Assembly: GCA_020631135.1 (NCBI GenBank)
Contig: JAHDHU010000003.1
Location: forward strand, 8,717 to 72,716
Length of the DNA stretch: 64,000 bases
DNA from: Saprospiraceae bacterium
Lineage (GTDB): Bacteria; Bacteroidota; Bacteroidia; Chitinophagales; Saprospiraceae
Direction of reading: 5' to 3'
In this document: positions 19,052-27,985 of the stretch, piece after piece
Layout: every line of letters begins with the position of its first letter
Position numbering within the stretch: position 1 is the first letter of the stretch
The notes under the pieces: generated by a model
The model's input: the letters and a program-made list of their open reading frames with translations, nothing else
Database searches by the model: none
What the model was told of the DNA's origin: nothing
Translations under genes and position numbers: made by a program

Positions 19052-19792
19052 TTAGTCTCGAATACTCAAAAGAAAAACAATGACTGATGGATTTCGGGTA
19101 TGAAAGGAATAATCTCTATAACCTTTATAATCTTCATTTTTTATGAATGGTGTGGGTTCAAAGATTTTTTCGATTACAAAGCCAGCATCATAAATAGCCT
19201 TACTAATGTCCGAAATAGTGTGATGCGCTATAGAAACTGACTTTTCATTTGGGAGTAAAAAGGTTTGATAGAAAGAAGTATTGAAATAATTATCGATAAA
19301 ATATCCTTCTGAATTTTTTGTTTTTACACTGGTACGAATAGGATGAATTCCTGAAACAATTACCTTGCCCTTGGGCCTTAAGAATTTTTTCATGTTGCCA
19401 AATAAAATGGTCAAATCCTTAAAGTAACCTAACAAAAAAGAACCTAATGCGATATCAAACTTTTTATTCGTTTCAAATCTTTCGATAGGACTCAAAGTGA
19501 ATTCAATATTTAGATTCTTGCAATAGTCTTTGGCAATTTCGATCATTTCTTCACTTGAATCTATTCCCATTACCTGATAACCTGCTTCATGTAATTTTTT
19601 AGCATAAATCCCAGATCCACATCCTACATCCAAAATGGAAGAAACATTTGATAATTCTTCAAGAAGACTAAGGACAGTTGGAGTCTCGATATATTCATTA
19701 AACAATTTTCCTTCGGTTATCCGTAAATCATGATATCTCTTTCCATAGGAATCATAGTAAGCCTTAACACTTCGTGTGTCGATCTTGGTCAT
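19052..19792 (-). CDS. Class I SAM-dependent methyltransferase
   Basis: A 246-residue cytoplasmic enzyme. Motif I is ILDVGCGSGIYAKKL (about residue 53) and the following acidic strand end is VMGIDSS; motif II/III elements are FDIALGSFLLGYF (about 117) and LRPKGKVIVSGIHP (about 141). It resembles small-molecule methyltransferases of the UbiE/Methyltransf_25 type. The substrate cannot be named from sequence. It is monocistronic, with a good promoter candidate 30 bases upstream, and the region to the neighbouring gene contains no other coding sequence. Confidence 0.85.
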   Translation of the reverse strand: MTKIDTRSVKAYYDSYGKRYHDLRITEGKLFNEYIETPTVLSLLEELSNVSSILDVGCGSGIYAKKLHEAGYQVMGIDSSEEMIEIAKDYCKNLNIEFTLSPIERFETNKKFDIALGSFLLGYFKDLTILFGNMKKFLRPKGKVIVSGIHPIRTSVKTKNSEGYFIDNYFNTSFYQTFLLPNEKSVSIAHHTISDISKAIYDAGFVIEKIFEPTPFIKNEDYKGYRDYSFHTRNPSVIVFLLSIRD

Positions 19793-19821
19793 TTTTGCTA
19801 AATATTGGGGTCAAAAAATCA

Positions 19822-19829
19822 CAAAAGTA
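19822..19829 (-). promoter_or_regulatory. Candidate -7 element TACTTTTG for the methyltransferase gene
   Basis: An exact TAnnTTTG match on the minus strand, with TTGAC (19856-19852) 22 bases further upstream as a weak -33 candidate. The start codon is 30 bases downstream. Confidence 0.45.
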
Positions 19830-19983
19830 TTATTTTAAAACTGATGACCAAGTCAATAAAAACGAATTATGATTCATCTAGAATTAACATAATTCAAGAA
19901 ATTTTGACTTTGGCAACATTCTGCGGGAAAAGTGAATTATATTGAATAACTTTCATTTCTGAATATATTCAAATAAAACTTTT

Positions 19984-21432
19984 ATGAAAAATACATTGCT
20001 TAGCATTCTTTGTCTAGTTTTTCTAATTACCTCTCTTAATTCTCAAAATCTCGTCACTTTAGAATACCTAAAAGATGTAACAGCGCAAGAAGTAATTGAT
20101 GCCAATGGTATTCCGGCGGAATATGACATGGAATTTTACCGAGTCGAGTATACAACTAAAGACTTAAATGAGGTTCAGGATACGGCTTCTGGCTTACTAA
20201 TTGTCCCCAAAGATCAAGATTTTGCCTATCCAATGTTGACCTATCAACATGGTACCTTACCTGATCGAAATACAGGCATGTCTAATCTTACTGCAAACGA
20301 TGTCGACCTTGCTACCATCTACGGTTCATTTGGATTTATCGTGGTTGCACCGGATTACTTAGGTGTGTTATCATCGAGAGGTTTTCATCCTTATGTACAT
20401 GCTGACTCAGAATCCTCGGCTGCTTTAGATATGATGCGTGCGGTAAAAAATGAAGCTTTGGGTGAACTTGGTATTTTTTTTAATGAAAGAACCTTTATCA
20501 CGGGTTACTCTCAAGGTGGCCATGCGGCAATGGCATTGCATAGAGATATCCAAACAGACCACGCTGATGAATTTGATGTTGTGGCTGGATTTCCAATGTC
20601 AGGACCCTATAGTATTTCCGAAAAAATGATTGATTTTACCTTGGGTGATCAAGAGTACTTTTTTGTGGCTTATCTTCCAAATGTTGCTTTGTCATACAAA
20701 GCAGCTTATCCTCAGTTATTGGCGGATGTGGAATTAGAGGATATTTTTAAGCCGGAATATATCGCAGATATAAATCGATTTAAAAATGAAGAAATCGATC
20801 TGATCGAATTGAATAATAGACTTATCGATCTTTTAGTAGAAAATGAAGGTATGTCAGTGCCTGCACGCATGATTCACGACAGTACTTTGACCAATATAAA
20901 AACAAATCCAAGCCACCCACTTTCAATGGCCTTAGCGGACAACGATGTTTATGATTGGGTGCCCGAATCATTTATGGTGATGTATTATTGTACAGGTGAC
21001 GATCAAGTAACTTTTGAAAACGCAATCCTGGCCGAATCAGAAATGTTGTCAAAAGGGGCTTTATTTACTTCTGCGGTAGATCAAGGTGATGAAGATCATG
21101 GGGGTTGTGTCATACCTGCAGTTTCGACCGCTCTCGAATTTATTTTTATTATGCGAGGTATATCTTCAAACACCGAATTGTTAGACAATACTCAATTTTC
21201 CATAAGTCCTAATCCTGCTCATAGTTATATTCAACTTTCATTGGATAATGAATTGGATATGGATAATGCCCAACTTAGGTTTATTGATATATCGGGGAAA
21301 ATTGTTAAAACTGAAAAACTGCAATCCCATTCCACGAAGGTGGATCTAACTGGTTTAAACAGTGGTCTACATTTAGTAGAGATAGAAACAAAAAATGGAA
21401 TTGGAATAAAACGAATAATCGTCAACAAATAA
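19984..21432 (+). CDS. T9SS-exported alpha/beta hydrolase (lipase/esterase-like)
   Basis: A 482-residue secreted enzyme. Signal peptide MKNTLLSILCLVFLITSLNSQ; alpha/beta-hydrolase core with oxyanion region (LTYQHGTLPDRNTG, about residue 88), FGFIVVAPDYLG and the nucleophile elbow GYSQGGHAAMA with Ser176. A candidate acid is in YYCTGDDQVTF and a candidate His in GDEDHGGC near residue 380. The layout resembles secretory lipases and Bacteroidota prolyl-peptidase-like esterases. The C-terminal 75 residues are a type A T9SS sorting domain (FSISPNPAHSYIQLSL, IDISGKIVKTE, LNSGLHLVEIET). It is followed after 23 bases by a small heme-like membrane protein and may share a transcript with it. Confidence 0.87.
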   Translation: MKNTLLSILCLVFLITSLNSQNLVTLEYLKDVTAQEVIDANGIPAEYDMEFYRVEYTTKDLNEVQDTASGLLIVPKDQDFAYPMLTYQHGTLPDRNTGMSNLTANDVDLATIYGSFGFIVVAPDYLGVLSSRGFHPYVHADSESSAALDMMRAVKNEALGELGIFFNERTFITGYSQGGHAAMALHRDIQTDHADEFDVVAGFPMSGPYSISEKMIDFTLGDQEYFFVAYLPNVALSYKAAYPQLLADVELEDIFKPEYIADINRFKNEEIDLIELNNRLIDLLVENEGMSVPARMIHDSTLTNIKTNPSHPLSMALADNDVYDWVPESFMVMYYCTGDDQVTFENAILAESEMLSKGALFTSAVDQGDEDHGGCVIPAVSTALEFIFIMRGISSNTELLDNTQFSISPNPAHSYIQLSLDNELDMDNAQLRFIDISGKIVKTEKLQSHSTKVDLTGLNSGLHLVEIETKNGIGIKRIIVNK

Positions 21433-21455
21433 TTTAGACTGATAAAATAACTACT

Positions 21456-21893
21456 ATGTATACAGGTTTACAACATGCGCATTCTGGTCTGAGATGGGTT
21501 ATTTTAATCCTTCTGATTGTGGCAATCATCAATAGCTTTACAAGTAGGTCAAATACTTCCTTTACAGAGAAGGATAAAAAGACTTATTTATTTGCCATGG
21601 CCTTCACACACCTTCAATTTTTAATTGGTCTGGTTCTTTATTTTATCAGTCCATTGGTAAAATTTAACTCCGAAACAATGGGTAATTCCATGATGAGATT
21701 TTTTGCTGTTGAGCATTTCTTCGGTATGCTTGTAGCCATCATTCTAATCTCTATCGGTTATTCAAAAAGTAAAAGAAAAGAGTCAGTTTTAGCTAAACAC
21801 AAAACCATAAGTATCTTTTATTGCTTAGGTCTTTTGATTATGTTGGCATCAATACCGTGGCCATTTAGAGGATTTGGCAATGGATGGTTTTAA
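21456..21893 (+). CDS. Four-helix membrane protein, cytochrome b-like
   Basis: A 145-residue integral membrane protein with four helices. Conserved-looking histidines lie at or near helix ends: His7 and His9 (LQHAHSGLRW), His52 (FTHLQFLIG), His87 (AVEHFFGML) and His115. This matches a common Bacteroidota family annotated loosely as cytochrome B, in which the histidines might bind heme; heme binding is not demonstrated. It follows the secreted hydrolase by 23 bases and its stop overlaps the convergent gene by 4 bases. Confidence 0.75.
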   Translation: MYTGLQHAHSGLRWVILILLIVAIINSFTSRSNTSFTEKDKKTYLFAMAFTHLQFLIGLVLYFISPLVKFNSETMGNSMMRFFAVEHFFGMLVAIILISIGYSKSKRKESVLAKHKTISIFYCLGLLIMLASIPWPFRGFGNGWF

Positions 21894-22243
21894 CTTTCTT
21901 TTTCTTTTAGAAGCAAAACGAAAAAATAAATTGGGATTATGCTCACTAAAAGCATAATTCCCTTTCGAATAATTTCCCAAAGCGATTCTTCTTCAAGGTG
22001 CATTAATTGCTTAGCAAAAAAGCCTATCAAAACCAGGTTTATTAAGAATGCCAATATCGTCGGGGTGCGATTGTAGTACTTTATACTATTGTTTAAGATC
22101 AACAATAACACTGAAAACAAAATCGGTATGAAATCCAAAAGCTCCTTGCTAAATGAGGTCTTCAGACCTAGAAAGCTAAGGGCTAAAACGACGTAAGCAT
22201 TTATAGCACTGGCACTGGCTGTTTTATCTTGCACAAAACTCAT
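21890..22243 (-). CDS. Small four-helix membrane protein of unknown function
   Basis: A 117-residue hydrophobic protein with about four membrane segments (roughly residues 15-30, 35-52, 60-77 and 92-112). No family recognised. Its ATG overlaps the stop of the penicillin-binding-protein reading frame by 4 bases, so it belongs to that operon and is probably coupled to it. It could be an envelope-associated accessory protein, but no motif supports that. Confidence 0.65.
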   Translation of the reverse strand: MSFVQDKTASASAINAYVVLALSFLGLKTSFSKELLDFIPILFSVLLLILNNSIKYYNRTPTILAFLINLVLIGFFAKQLMHLEEESLWEIIRKGIMLLVSIIPIYFFVLLLKEKES

Positions 22244-24177
22244 ATTCCACCACCTCCTCCTTCCTTCTCTTTGGTTTTTTCCTTGGTTTTTTCTTCCAGC
22301 TCTTCTTCAAATTCCAATTCTTCTAGTTCTTCACCCAACTCTTCCTCCAATTCACCCTCCAATTCCTCTTCTAATTCTTCCATCATTTCTTCTTCCAGTT
22401 CTTCATCAAATTCGTCGTCATCAAAAACATCTAATTGAACTTTTTGATTTAAAGTTTGAGCCTGTTCTTCTTCGGGTTTTATTTGTTTGTATCGATCACA
22501 ATCAACTAGCTCATAGAAGCCTCGAGGAGGTTTGGGAAATTTATTGCTCGCATCATAATCAACCAATGTGTCCTTTTCTAAGGATTTTATAAAGTTTTGA
22601 ACAATAGGTCTGGCCATTATAAATCCTTGTCCGTCATCCAAGGTCAAAAATCTTATCCATTTATCATCTCCGCCTACCCAAGTACCGATAATCAAATTGG
22701 GGGTCACTCCCATAAACCATCCATCAGCATAGTCATTTGTCGTTCCAGTTTTACCTCCGACGGGTGTCTTTACGCCCAATCCATAGCCAGAACCAACATT
22801 GTTTTTAAGCATTTCTAACATGACTGCATTGTACATTGGATTTAGGGCCAACTTTCGCTCAGGCACTCCAGTGTAAATTACTTTACCATTTTTATCTTCT
22901 ATTCGCTTTACAAAAATTGGTTCGGTATAATTACCATTATTGGCAAATGTTGTATAGGCTCCAGTCATTTCGACTAAACTCAAATCCATCGCACCCAAAC
23001 TAATTGAAGGTACTTTAGGGACGACTAACCTTCCATTATCATATCGCTCGGAATTACTAATTCCGACGTTATCAAGCAATTCTCTGATCACTTCAACATT
23101 TCCCATTTCCTTTACCAACCTAACTGTAATGGAATTTTTTGAGTACAGTAAACCTTGCCATAAGTTATACATGTTGCCAGTAAAGTTTTCATCTGCATTA
23201 GCCGGAGACCATTGATCATTAAGATCAAAGTTTCCATCACCTGGAGCAATTGAATATTGAATATCTTCAAACTCTTGGCAAGGTGATATGCCTTGCAATG
23301 AAATCGCGGTGGCGTAAACAAAAGGCTTTATTGTTGAGCCAACTTGTCGTCGAGAATTTACGTGATCATACTTAAAATATTTATGATTTACACCACCTAC
23401 CCAAGCCTTTATGTATCCCGTTTGAGGCTCAACTGCCAATAATCCTGCTTGTAAATGTTGGTTATGATATCTGACAGAATCAAAAGGGGTCATCTCTACT
23501 TCTTTTTCTCGCTCTTCATTATAATCAAAAACTTTCATCTTGATTTTGTCCTTCTTAAATTCTTGATCAAAAGCATCTTGTAATTCTTCAAATTTCGATC
23601 GAAGCTCACTCCAATTTTCTTGAGACAGTAATTTTTGGTAATCACTTTGATGCTTCGCTTTTACCTTGCTCAAAGCAATTTGATTTTTGAAACTTGACGA
23701 TTTCTGATCAATTTTAATTAGAGCCTTGATAACATTGTCGGAAAGCGGCAAGTCTTTAAAATCCTCTCTGATCGAATTAGTAATATCTGCCAAAAAACTA
23801 TTTCTCAGATTTAAATACCTGTCTGAGGCCTTCACATTTCGTGAAAGGATCTCCTTACGTATAACCAGCTGTAGTGAATCCGCTTCGTAGGTCCATGGAT
23901 CCATATTTTTCCAGACTCTGAAATATCGTTTTTGGTTCCACTCCATATGATCCTGCAAAGCTTTTTCGGCTAATCGTTGATAATTTAAATCTATGGTCGT
24001 GTAAATCTTTAATCCGTCTTTATAAATATTATAATCGTTGCCTTCAGCATCAACGATCCCTTCTTTCTTAAAAAGGTTTCTAAGGTACTTGGTCAATTCA
24101 GACCTAAAGTAAGGAGCAACACCTTCGCTTTGAGTTTCACGTTTAAAATTACTCATGTCGATCTCTTTGATTAGCAA
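22240..24177 (-). CDS. mrcA: Penicillin-binding protein 1A, C-terminal part (transpeptidase) after an in-frame stop
   Basis: This is the continuation, in the same frame, of the glycosyltransferase half that ends at the TGA at 24205-24207; the two together span 917 codons (22240-24990). No good start exists: a TTG at 24177 is the first possible initiator and there is no signal or membrane anchor, so on its own this part would stay in the cytoplasm. It contains a 150-residue charged coiled segment, then the transpeptidase domain with all three active-site motifs: STIKPF (SxxK), SKNS (SxN) and GGKTGTTND (KTG). It closes with an extraordinary Glu-rich tail of 63 residues (22243-22431). Either readthrough yields one protein, or the gene is a recent pseudogene, or the stop is a base-call error. 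Confidence 0.8.
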   Translation of the reverse strand: MLIKEIDMSNFKRETQSEGVAPYFRSELTKYLRNLFKKEGIVDAEGNDYNIYKDGLKIYTTIDLNYQRLAEKALQDHMEWNQKRYFRVWKNMDPWTYEADSLQLVIRKEILSRNVKASDRYLNLRNSFLADITNSIREDFKDLPLSDNVIKALIKIDQKSSSFKNQIALSKVKAKHQSDYQKLLSQENWSELRSKFEELQDAFDQEFKKDKIKMKVFDYNEEREKEVEMTPFDSVRYHNQHLQAGLLAVEPQTGYIKAWVGGVNHKYFKYDHVNSRRQVGSTIKPFVYATAISLQGISPCQEFEDIQYSIAPGDGNFDLNDQWSPANADENFTGNMYNLWQGLLYSKNSITVRLVKEMGNVEVIRELLDNVGISNSERYDNGRLVVPKVPSISLGAMDLSLVEMTGAYTTFANNGNYTEPIFVKRIEDKNGKVIYTGVPERKLALNPMYNAVMLEMLKNNVGSGYGLGVKTPVGGKTGTTNDYADGWFMGVTPNLIIGTWVGGDDKWIRFLTLDDGQGFIMARPIVQNFIKSLEKDTLVDYDASNKFPKPPRGFYELVDCDRYKQIKPEEEQAQTLNQKVQLDVFDDDEFDEELEEEMMEELEEELEGELEEELGEELEELEFEEELEEKTKEKTKEKEGGGGGI

Positions 24178-24204
24178 TGAGTCTAATCCTTTCTGATCGA
24201 TTAT

Positions 24205-24990
24205 TCAAGTTCTTTTCATTTGACCCAAAACAACATCTCTACGGTCTTTTGCTTTTTTCGGGAATCTTTTGGGGTTATAAAGTGATGGGTTTTTTAGCAT
24301 TCCTATCAAGGTCGCTATTTCATCATCTTCTAATTCGTTTTGATTTTTGTTATAGTAAGTTTCAGAAGCAGCCTGAATCCCATGAGCGCCATTGATAAAT
24401 TCAAATTTATTGAGGTACATAGCCAATATCTCCTCCTTGGTGTAACTTTTCTCCAATTTAGCGGCGACAATCCATTCTTTGAGTTTTACTTTGACCAGTC
24501 CAAATGCCCTTTGTACAAAGCCTCCTTTCAAATTCGGTCGACTATATAATAACTTTGCCAGTTGCTGAGTGATCGTACTACCACCACCAGAATCATCATC
24601 ACTTAATAAAATGGTTTTAAACCCTACCCTTAAAAGAGCTCTCAAATCAATGCCAGAATGCTGCATAAATCTATCATCCTCCACTGCCATCAAGGCTCCT
24701 ACTATCCGAGGTGAAAGTTCGTCGAACGGTACATTTTCGCGATTTTCGATGTAGTATTTTCCAAATGACTCACCATTTTCATCATAGACTACCGAGGCCA
24801 AATCATAGGTAGGATTTTCTAATTGTTCGAAGGTTGGAATGTCACCTTTAGAAATGTTAATGAAAAAGATGAGGCTTAGAAGGAAGCCAACGATGGTTAA
24901 AGCCCATAGCGCATAAAGCAACCATTTCCACCTTTTTCTTTCAGGTTGGCCCTTACCAACAAAATCAAAATCTTTAAAAATATCCGACAT
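24205..24990 (-). CDS. mrcA: Penicillin-binding protein 1A, N-terminal part (glycosyltransferase GT51)
   Basis: 261 residues: short cytoplasmic tail, one membrane anchor (about 24-47), then a complete GT51 peptidoglycan glycosyltransferase domain with the catalytic motif AVEDDRFMQHSGID (about residue 101), GGGSTITQQLAKLL, KEWIVAAKLEKSYTKEEILAMYLN and a final LGMLKNPSLYNP-like segment. It polymerises lipid II into glycan chains outside the inner membrane. The frame ends with LGQMKRT and TGA, whereas intact class A proteins read on at this point. The next codons (IIDQKGLDSL...) continue the normal sequence in the same frame. This half alone could work as a monofunctional transglycosylase. A promoter with -7 TATTTTTG lies just upstream. 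Confidence 0.85.
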   Translation of the reverse strand: MSDIFKDFDFVGKGQPERKRWKWLLYALWALTIVGFLLSLIFFINISKGDIPTFEQLENPTYDLASVVYDENGESFGKYYIENRENVPFDELSPRIVGALMAVEDDRFMQHSGIDLRALLRVGFKTILLSDDDSGGGSTITQQLAKLLYSRPNLKGGFVQRAFGLVKVKLKEWIVAAKLEKSYTKEEILAMYLNKFEFINGAHGIQAASETYYNKNQNELEDDEIATLIGMLKNPSLYNPKRFPKKAKDRRDVVLGQMKRT

Positions 24991-25012
24991 ATTATTATCC
25001 CATGCGGGAATG

Positions 25013-25039
25013 CAAAAATAAGCGCTTAATTAAAACAAA
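25013..25039 (-). promoter_or_regulatory. Promoter of the PBP1A gene
   Basis: On the minus strand: TTTG (25039-25036), 15 bases, then TATTTTTG (25020-25013), an exact -7 match, 23 bases before the ATG at 24990. The -33 part overlaps the last codons of the Omp85-type gene upstream. Confidence 0.5.
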
Positions 25040-26820
25040 TTGACATAGCCAAAATGAATTTTAAGATTAGCAAAATCAAAAGAATTTCCTCTTCTTTTTC
25101 CAACAGCCATTGCGAAACTAAAAATTCCAGCTTTCGTTTGAAAATTCATCCCTACTCCAACCCCAATGGGTCGATCCCATTTTTCTTCTCCAACTGCCCT
25201 AAGAGGATTGTATTCGAATCCATAATCAATAAATGGCAAGGACAAGGTAAAGTTATTGTCTTGTTGAGCCAAAATAAAACGAAGTTCTGCAGTGAGAACA
25301 GTATAAAAACTCGAAAGGATCGACTGTTCGTCAAATCCTCTTAAAATTCTATTTCCTCCAATTCGAAATAAATCATTTTCAAAAAGTCGGTCTTCATTAA
25401 ATTTATATGCCGCATCTATGGAAGTCTTAATGGTAATACTTCGATTTATTGGTTGAAAATATGCAGCTTTTAAATGCAAAGAAACTTGATAGGTGCTCAA
25501 CGTAAGACTATCATAGCTATTAGAAAAATCGACCACATCATCGGCTATACTTTGGATGGTATTATTTGGTTTTATTTTCTTTATTCCTGCCTCACCCCCT
25601 AATTCCAATTCATATCCAGAATTTGGATTAAACCGATAGTTTAATCTTTCTTGGTAAAAGCTCATGCCTAAGCCATTGTAGCTATTGTCCAAGTTTGATG
25701 GAAGTTTTTGTTGATTCAATAAACTTAGGGTATCGATGGTGATCAATGAACTTACTTTATTATTCCAATAAACATCGATATTGTCTCTTCCCTGAAGGTA
25801 ATATTGACCACCTATATCTATCGACCGATCAATCCATTTGTCTTCGTTTCTAAATTGTTTAAAACTGAAGCTTGTCCCAAAAGGTGAATCCAAAATAAAA
25901 GGGTAATCAAAGGCTAATTCAATGGTTTGATTTTCCGGTCTAAGCCTTTGAAACTGCATAAAAAATCGTTCACCATAGCCCAATTGATTTCTCATTTCGG
26001 CTTTAAAATCTAAAACCATAGTATACCGTTGACCGCTTGTACTATTATTTTGTAGAAGACCTATGATGAAATCGAAATGACTCGATTTACTTTTATTTAA
26101 ATTGAGAATCACATATGCCTTTTGATCGATAAAAGAAATTTGCGGATCTTCTTTAAGCTTGACAAAAGAAAGTTCTTGAATCTTTGGCTTCAAATTTTTA
26201 ATCTTCCTCCTGTCGTATGGTTGTCCTGGTTTTAAATCCAAATACCTATATAAATAATTGGTGCTAATTTTTGCTTTCCCAATATTTTTTAAAGAATCGA
26301 TCACTACAAAATGATTTCTCGAAACATTGAGTTGGGCTCGTAATTGATTGTTTTGTATTTGCAAACTGTCAAACGAAACTTCGGCGAATGGATAACCATT
26401 GTTTTCTAAATCAACCAAAATTCGTTCTGCTAATTTTCCAATTTGAGCCGGCGCCAATTTTTGACCTTCTAGTTTTTTTAATTCATAATTGAGAAAACCT
26501 GCGAGCCAATTTTGGGTTTTATCATATCGGATTTTTCCGAAATTAAATTTTGGTCCTTGAAAATAATTGATGTGAAATGCTGAGTCTTTTTTAATCTTCT
26601 TATCCACAGAAGCCAAAAGAAATCCATTAGTTCGATCGTTTCGAATCAATGAATCTAGGTGAGCATCTAAATACAAACTATCCGAAAGCACCACTCGATT
26701 GATTATAGAATCTTTGTCATCTTTTACAATAAGCTCAACACTTTGCTGACCAAAGGAGATATTGCTCAGTAATATGCTGAGGCAAAGCCAAACTAAAGTA
26801 TATTTTTGAAGCTTAATCAC
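25030..26820 (-). CDS. Omp85/BamA-TamA-like outer membrane protein
   Basis: The frame is open far upstream, but a GTG at 26820 gives a proper signal peptide (IKLQKYTLVWLCLSILLSNISFGQ) and avoids overlapping hemW; the protein then has 596 residues. The N-terminal third holds POTRA-like segments (FNFGKIRYDKTQNWLAGFLN; PYDRRKIKNLKPKIQELSFV). The rest is a 16-strand-type barrel with FRIGGNRILRGFDEQSI, the lid-loop motif of Omp85 proteins (equivalent to VRGF/Y), and GVGMNFQTKAGIFSFAMAVG near the end. Family members insert or translocate outer membrane proteins. At this size it is TamA- or BamA-paralogue-like, not the main BamA. It is followed by the PBP1A gene on the same strand. Confidence 0.82.
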   Translation of the reverse strand: MIKLQKYTLVWLCLSILLSNISFGQQSVELIVKDDKDSIINRVVLSDSLYLDAHLDSLIRNDRTNGFLLASVDKKIKKDSAFHINYFQGPKFNFGKIRYDKTQNWLAGFLNYELKKLEGQKLAPAQIGKLAERILVDLENNGYPFAEVSFDSLQIQNNQLRAQLNVSRNHFVVIDSLKNIGKAKISTNYLYRYLDLKPGQPYDRRKIKNLKPKIQELSFVKLKEDPQISFIDQKAYVILNLNKSKSSHFDFIIGLLQNNSTSGQRYTMVLDFKAEMRNQLGYGERFFMQFQRLRPENQTIELAFDYPFILDSPFGTSFSFKQFRNEDKWIDRSIDIGGQYYLQGRDNIDVYWNNKVSSLITIDTLSLLNQQKLPSNLDNSYNGLGMSFYQERLNYRFNPNSGYELELGGEAGIKKIKPNNTIQSIADDVVDFSNSYDSLTLSTYQVSLHLKAAYFQPINRSITIKTSIDAAYKFNEDRLFENDLFRIGGNRILRGFDEQSILSSFYTVLTAELRFILAQQDNNFTLSLPFIDYGFEYNPLRAVGEEKWDRPIGVGVGMNFQTKAGIFSFAMAVGKRRGNSFDFANLKIHFGYVNLF

Positions 26821-26847
26821 TTTAATAACAAAAACGAAATTAATCCA

Positions 26848-27975
26848 TTGGCAGGTATTTATGTACATATTCCCTTTTGCAAGAAAGCATGCCATTATTG
26901 TGATTTTCATTTTTCCACCTCACTAAAATTAAAAAACGAGCTATTAGAATCGTTAAAAACAGAAATTCATCTTCAATCAGACTTCGGAAAAAACAGAACC
27001 ATCGAAACCGTGTACTTTGGTGGAGGAACTCCATCTATTCTCAATGCTGATGAACTAAATTCTATTATCGAAACGCTTAAAATTCATTTTGAATTCTCTA
27101 ATGATGTAGAATACACCATTGAATGCAATCCTGATGATTTGAGCAGAAATTTTCTCGAATCCATATATGAAAATCCTTTTAACAGATTAAGCATCGGAAT
27201 ACAGTCGTTTTTTGATGAAGATTTAAAAAATATGAACCGCGCTCACACTTCAGATCAAGCGCACGAGTCTATTAAATTGTCTAAAGAAATAGGCTTTGAG
27301 AATATTACAGCTGATTTGATTTTTGGTAGCCACAGCACAACAAATGCAATGTGGAAAAAAAACCTTGAGATATTGATCCAAAGCGAAATACCTCATATTA
27401 GTATTTATGGTCTAACTGTAGAACCAAAAACGGCCTTGGATCACTTTATCAAATCAGGAAAATTGGAACCATTAGATGATAAAAAATATTTAGATCAGTT
27501 TGAGATAACTCAAAAGCTTCTTGAAAAAAATGACTATATCCAATATGAACTAAGTAACTATGCCAAAAACAATAAGGTTTCGAAACATAATTCTTCTTAT
27601 TGGTCTGGAAAAGAATATTTGGGACTTGGACCTTCTAGTCATTCTTTTTACAGTGGAAAAAGATTTTGGAATATTTCGAGCAATACCAAATATATTGAGG
27701 CAATTTTAAAAGGTTCGATACCTAGTCAATTCGAGATCTTGACGGAAATTGAAAAATTCAATGAATATTTATTAACAAGTTTGAGAACCATTGACGGATG
27801 TCAAAAAAATAAAATCGAGTTGTTTTCTAAAAAATTACAGGATCATATATTGTTCGCACTAAAAGATCCATTAAAAAAAGGTGAGATAATTGTGAAAGAT
27901 GATTCCTTTAGGATACCTCGAGCCAAAAGAATTTTCACCGATCGGATCACGCAAGGTCTTTTTTACGTAGATTAA
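26848..27975 (+). CDS. hemW: Radical SAM heme chaperone HemW
   Basis: A 375-residue protein. The TTG at 26848 is chosen because it gives the usual start MAGIYVHIPFCKKACHYCDF; the frame also allows TTG at 26806. Cys11, Cys15 and Cys18 form the CX3CX2C radical SAM [4Fe-4S] motif, and the extra CDFHF residues are typical of HemW, which binds heme and delivers it to respiratory enzymes; it lacks coproporphyrinogen dehydrogenase activity. Other family elements: VYFGGGTPS (about 58), RLSIGIQSF (about 113), NITADLIFG and LSNYAK. It diverges from the Omp85-type gene and is followed after 10 bases by a glycosyltransferase gene. Confidence 0.9.
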   Translation: MAGIYVHIPFCKKACHYCDFHFSTSLKLKNELLESLKTEIHLQSDFGKNRTIETVYFGGGTPSILNADELNSIIETLKIHFEFSNDVEYTIECNPDDLSRNFLESIYENPFNRLSIGIQSFFDEDLKNMNRAHTSDQAHESIKLSKEIGFENITADLIFGSHSTTNAMWKKNLEILIQSEIPHISIYGLTVEPKTALDHFIKSGKLEPLDDKKYLDQFEITQKLLEKNDYIQYELSNYAKNNKVSKHNSSYWSGKEYLGLGPSSHSFYSGKRFWNISSNTKYIEAILKGSIPSQFEILTEIEKFNEYLLTSLRTIDGCQKNKIELFSKKLQDHILFALKDPLKKGEIIVKDDSFRIPRAKRIFTDRITQGLFYVD

Positions 27976-27985
27976 CGATGACTTT

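Noticed and set aside
22229-22438. Ser-rich 69-residue plus-strand frame
   Set aside because: It is the antisense of the Glu-rich tail of PBP1A; composition follows from the GAA/GAG codons.
24169-24207. Selenocysteine insertion at the TGA in PBP1A
   Set aside because: A 6-bp hairpin follows, but its loop (ACTCATTG) lacks a G at the start as bacterial SECIS loops have, and the position is a linker with no known redox role.
26820-26910. Upstream ATG starts for the Omp85-type gene
   Set aside because: They overlap hemW head to head and place hydrophilic residues before the signal peptide; GTG 26820 fits better.
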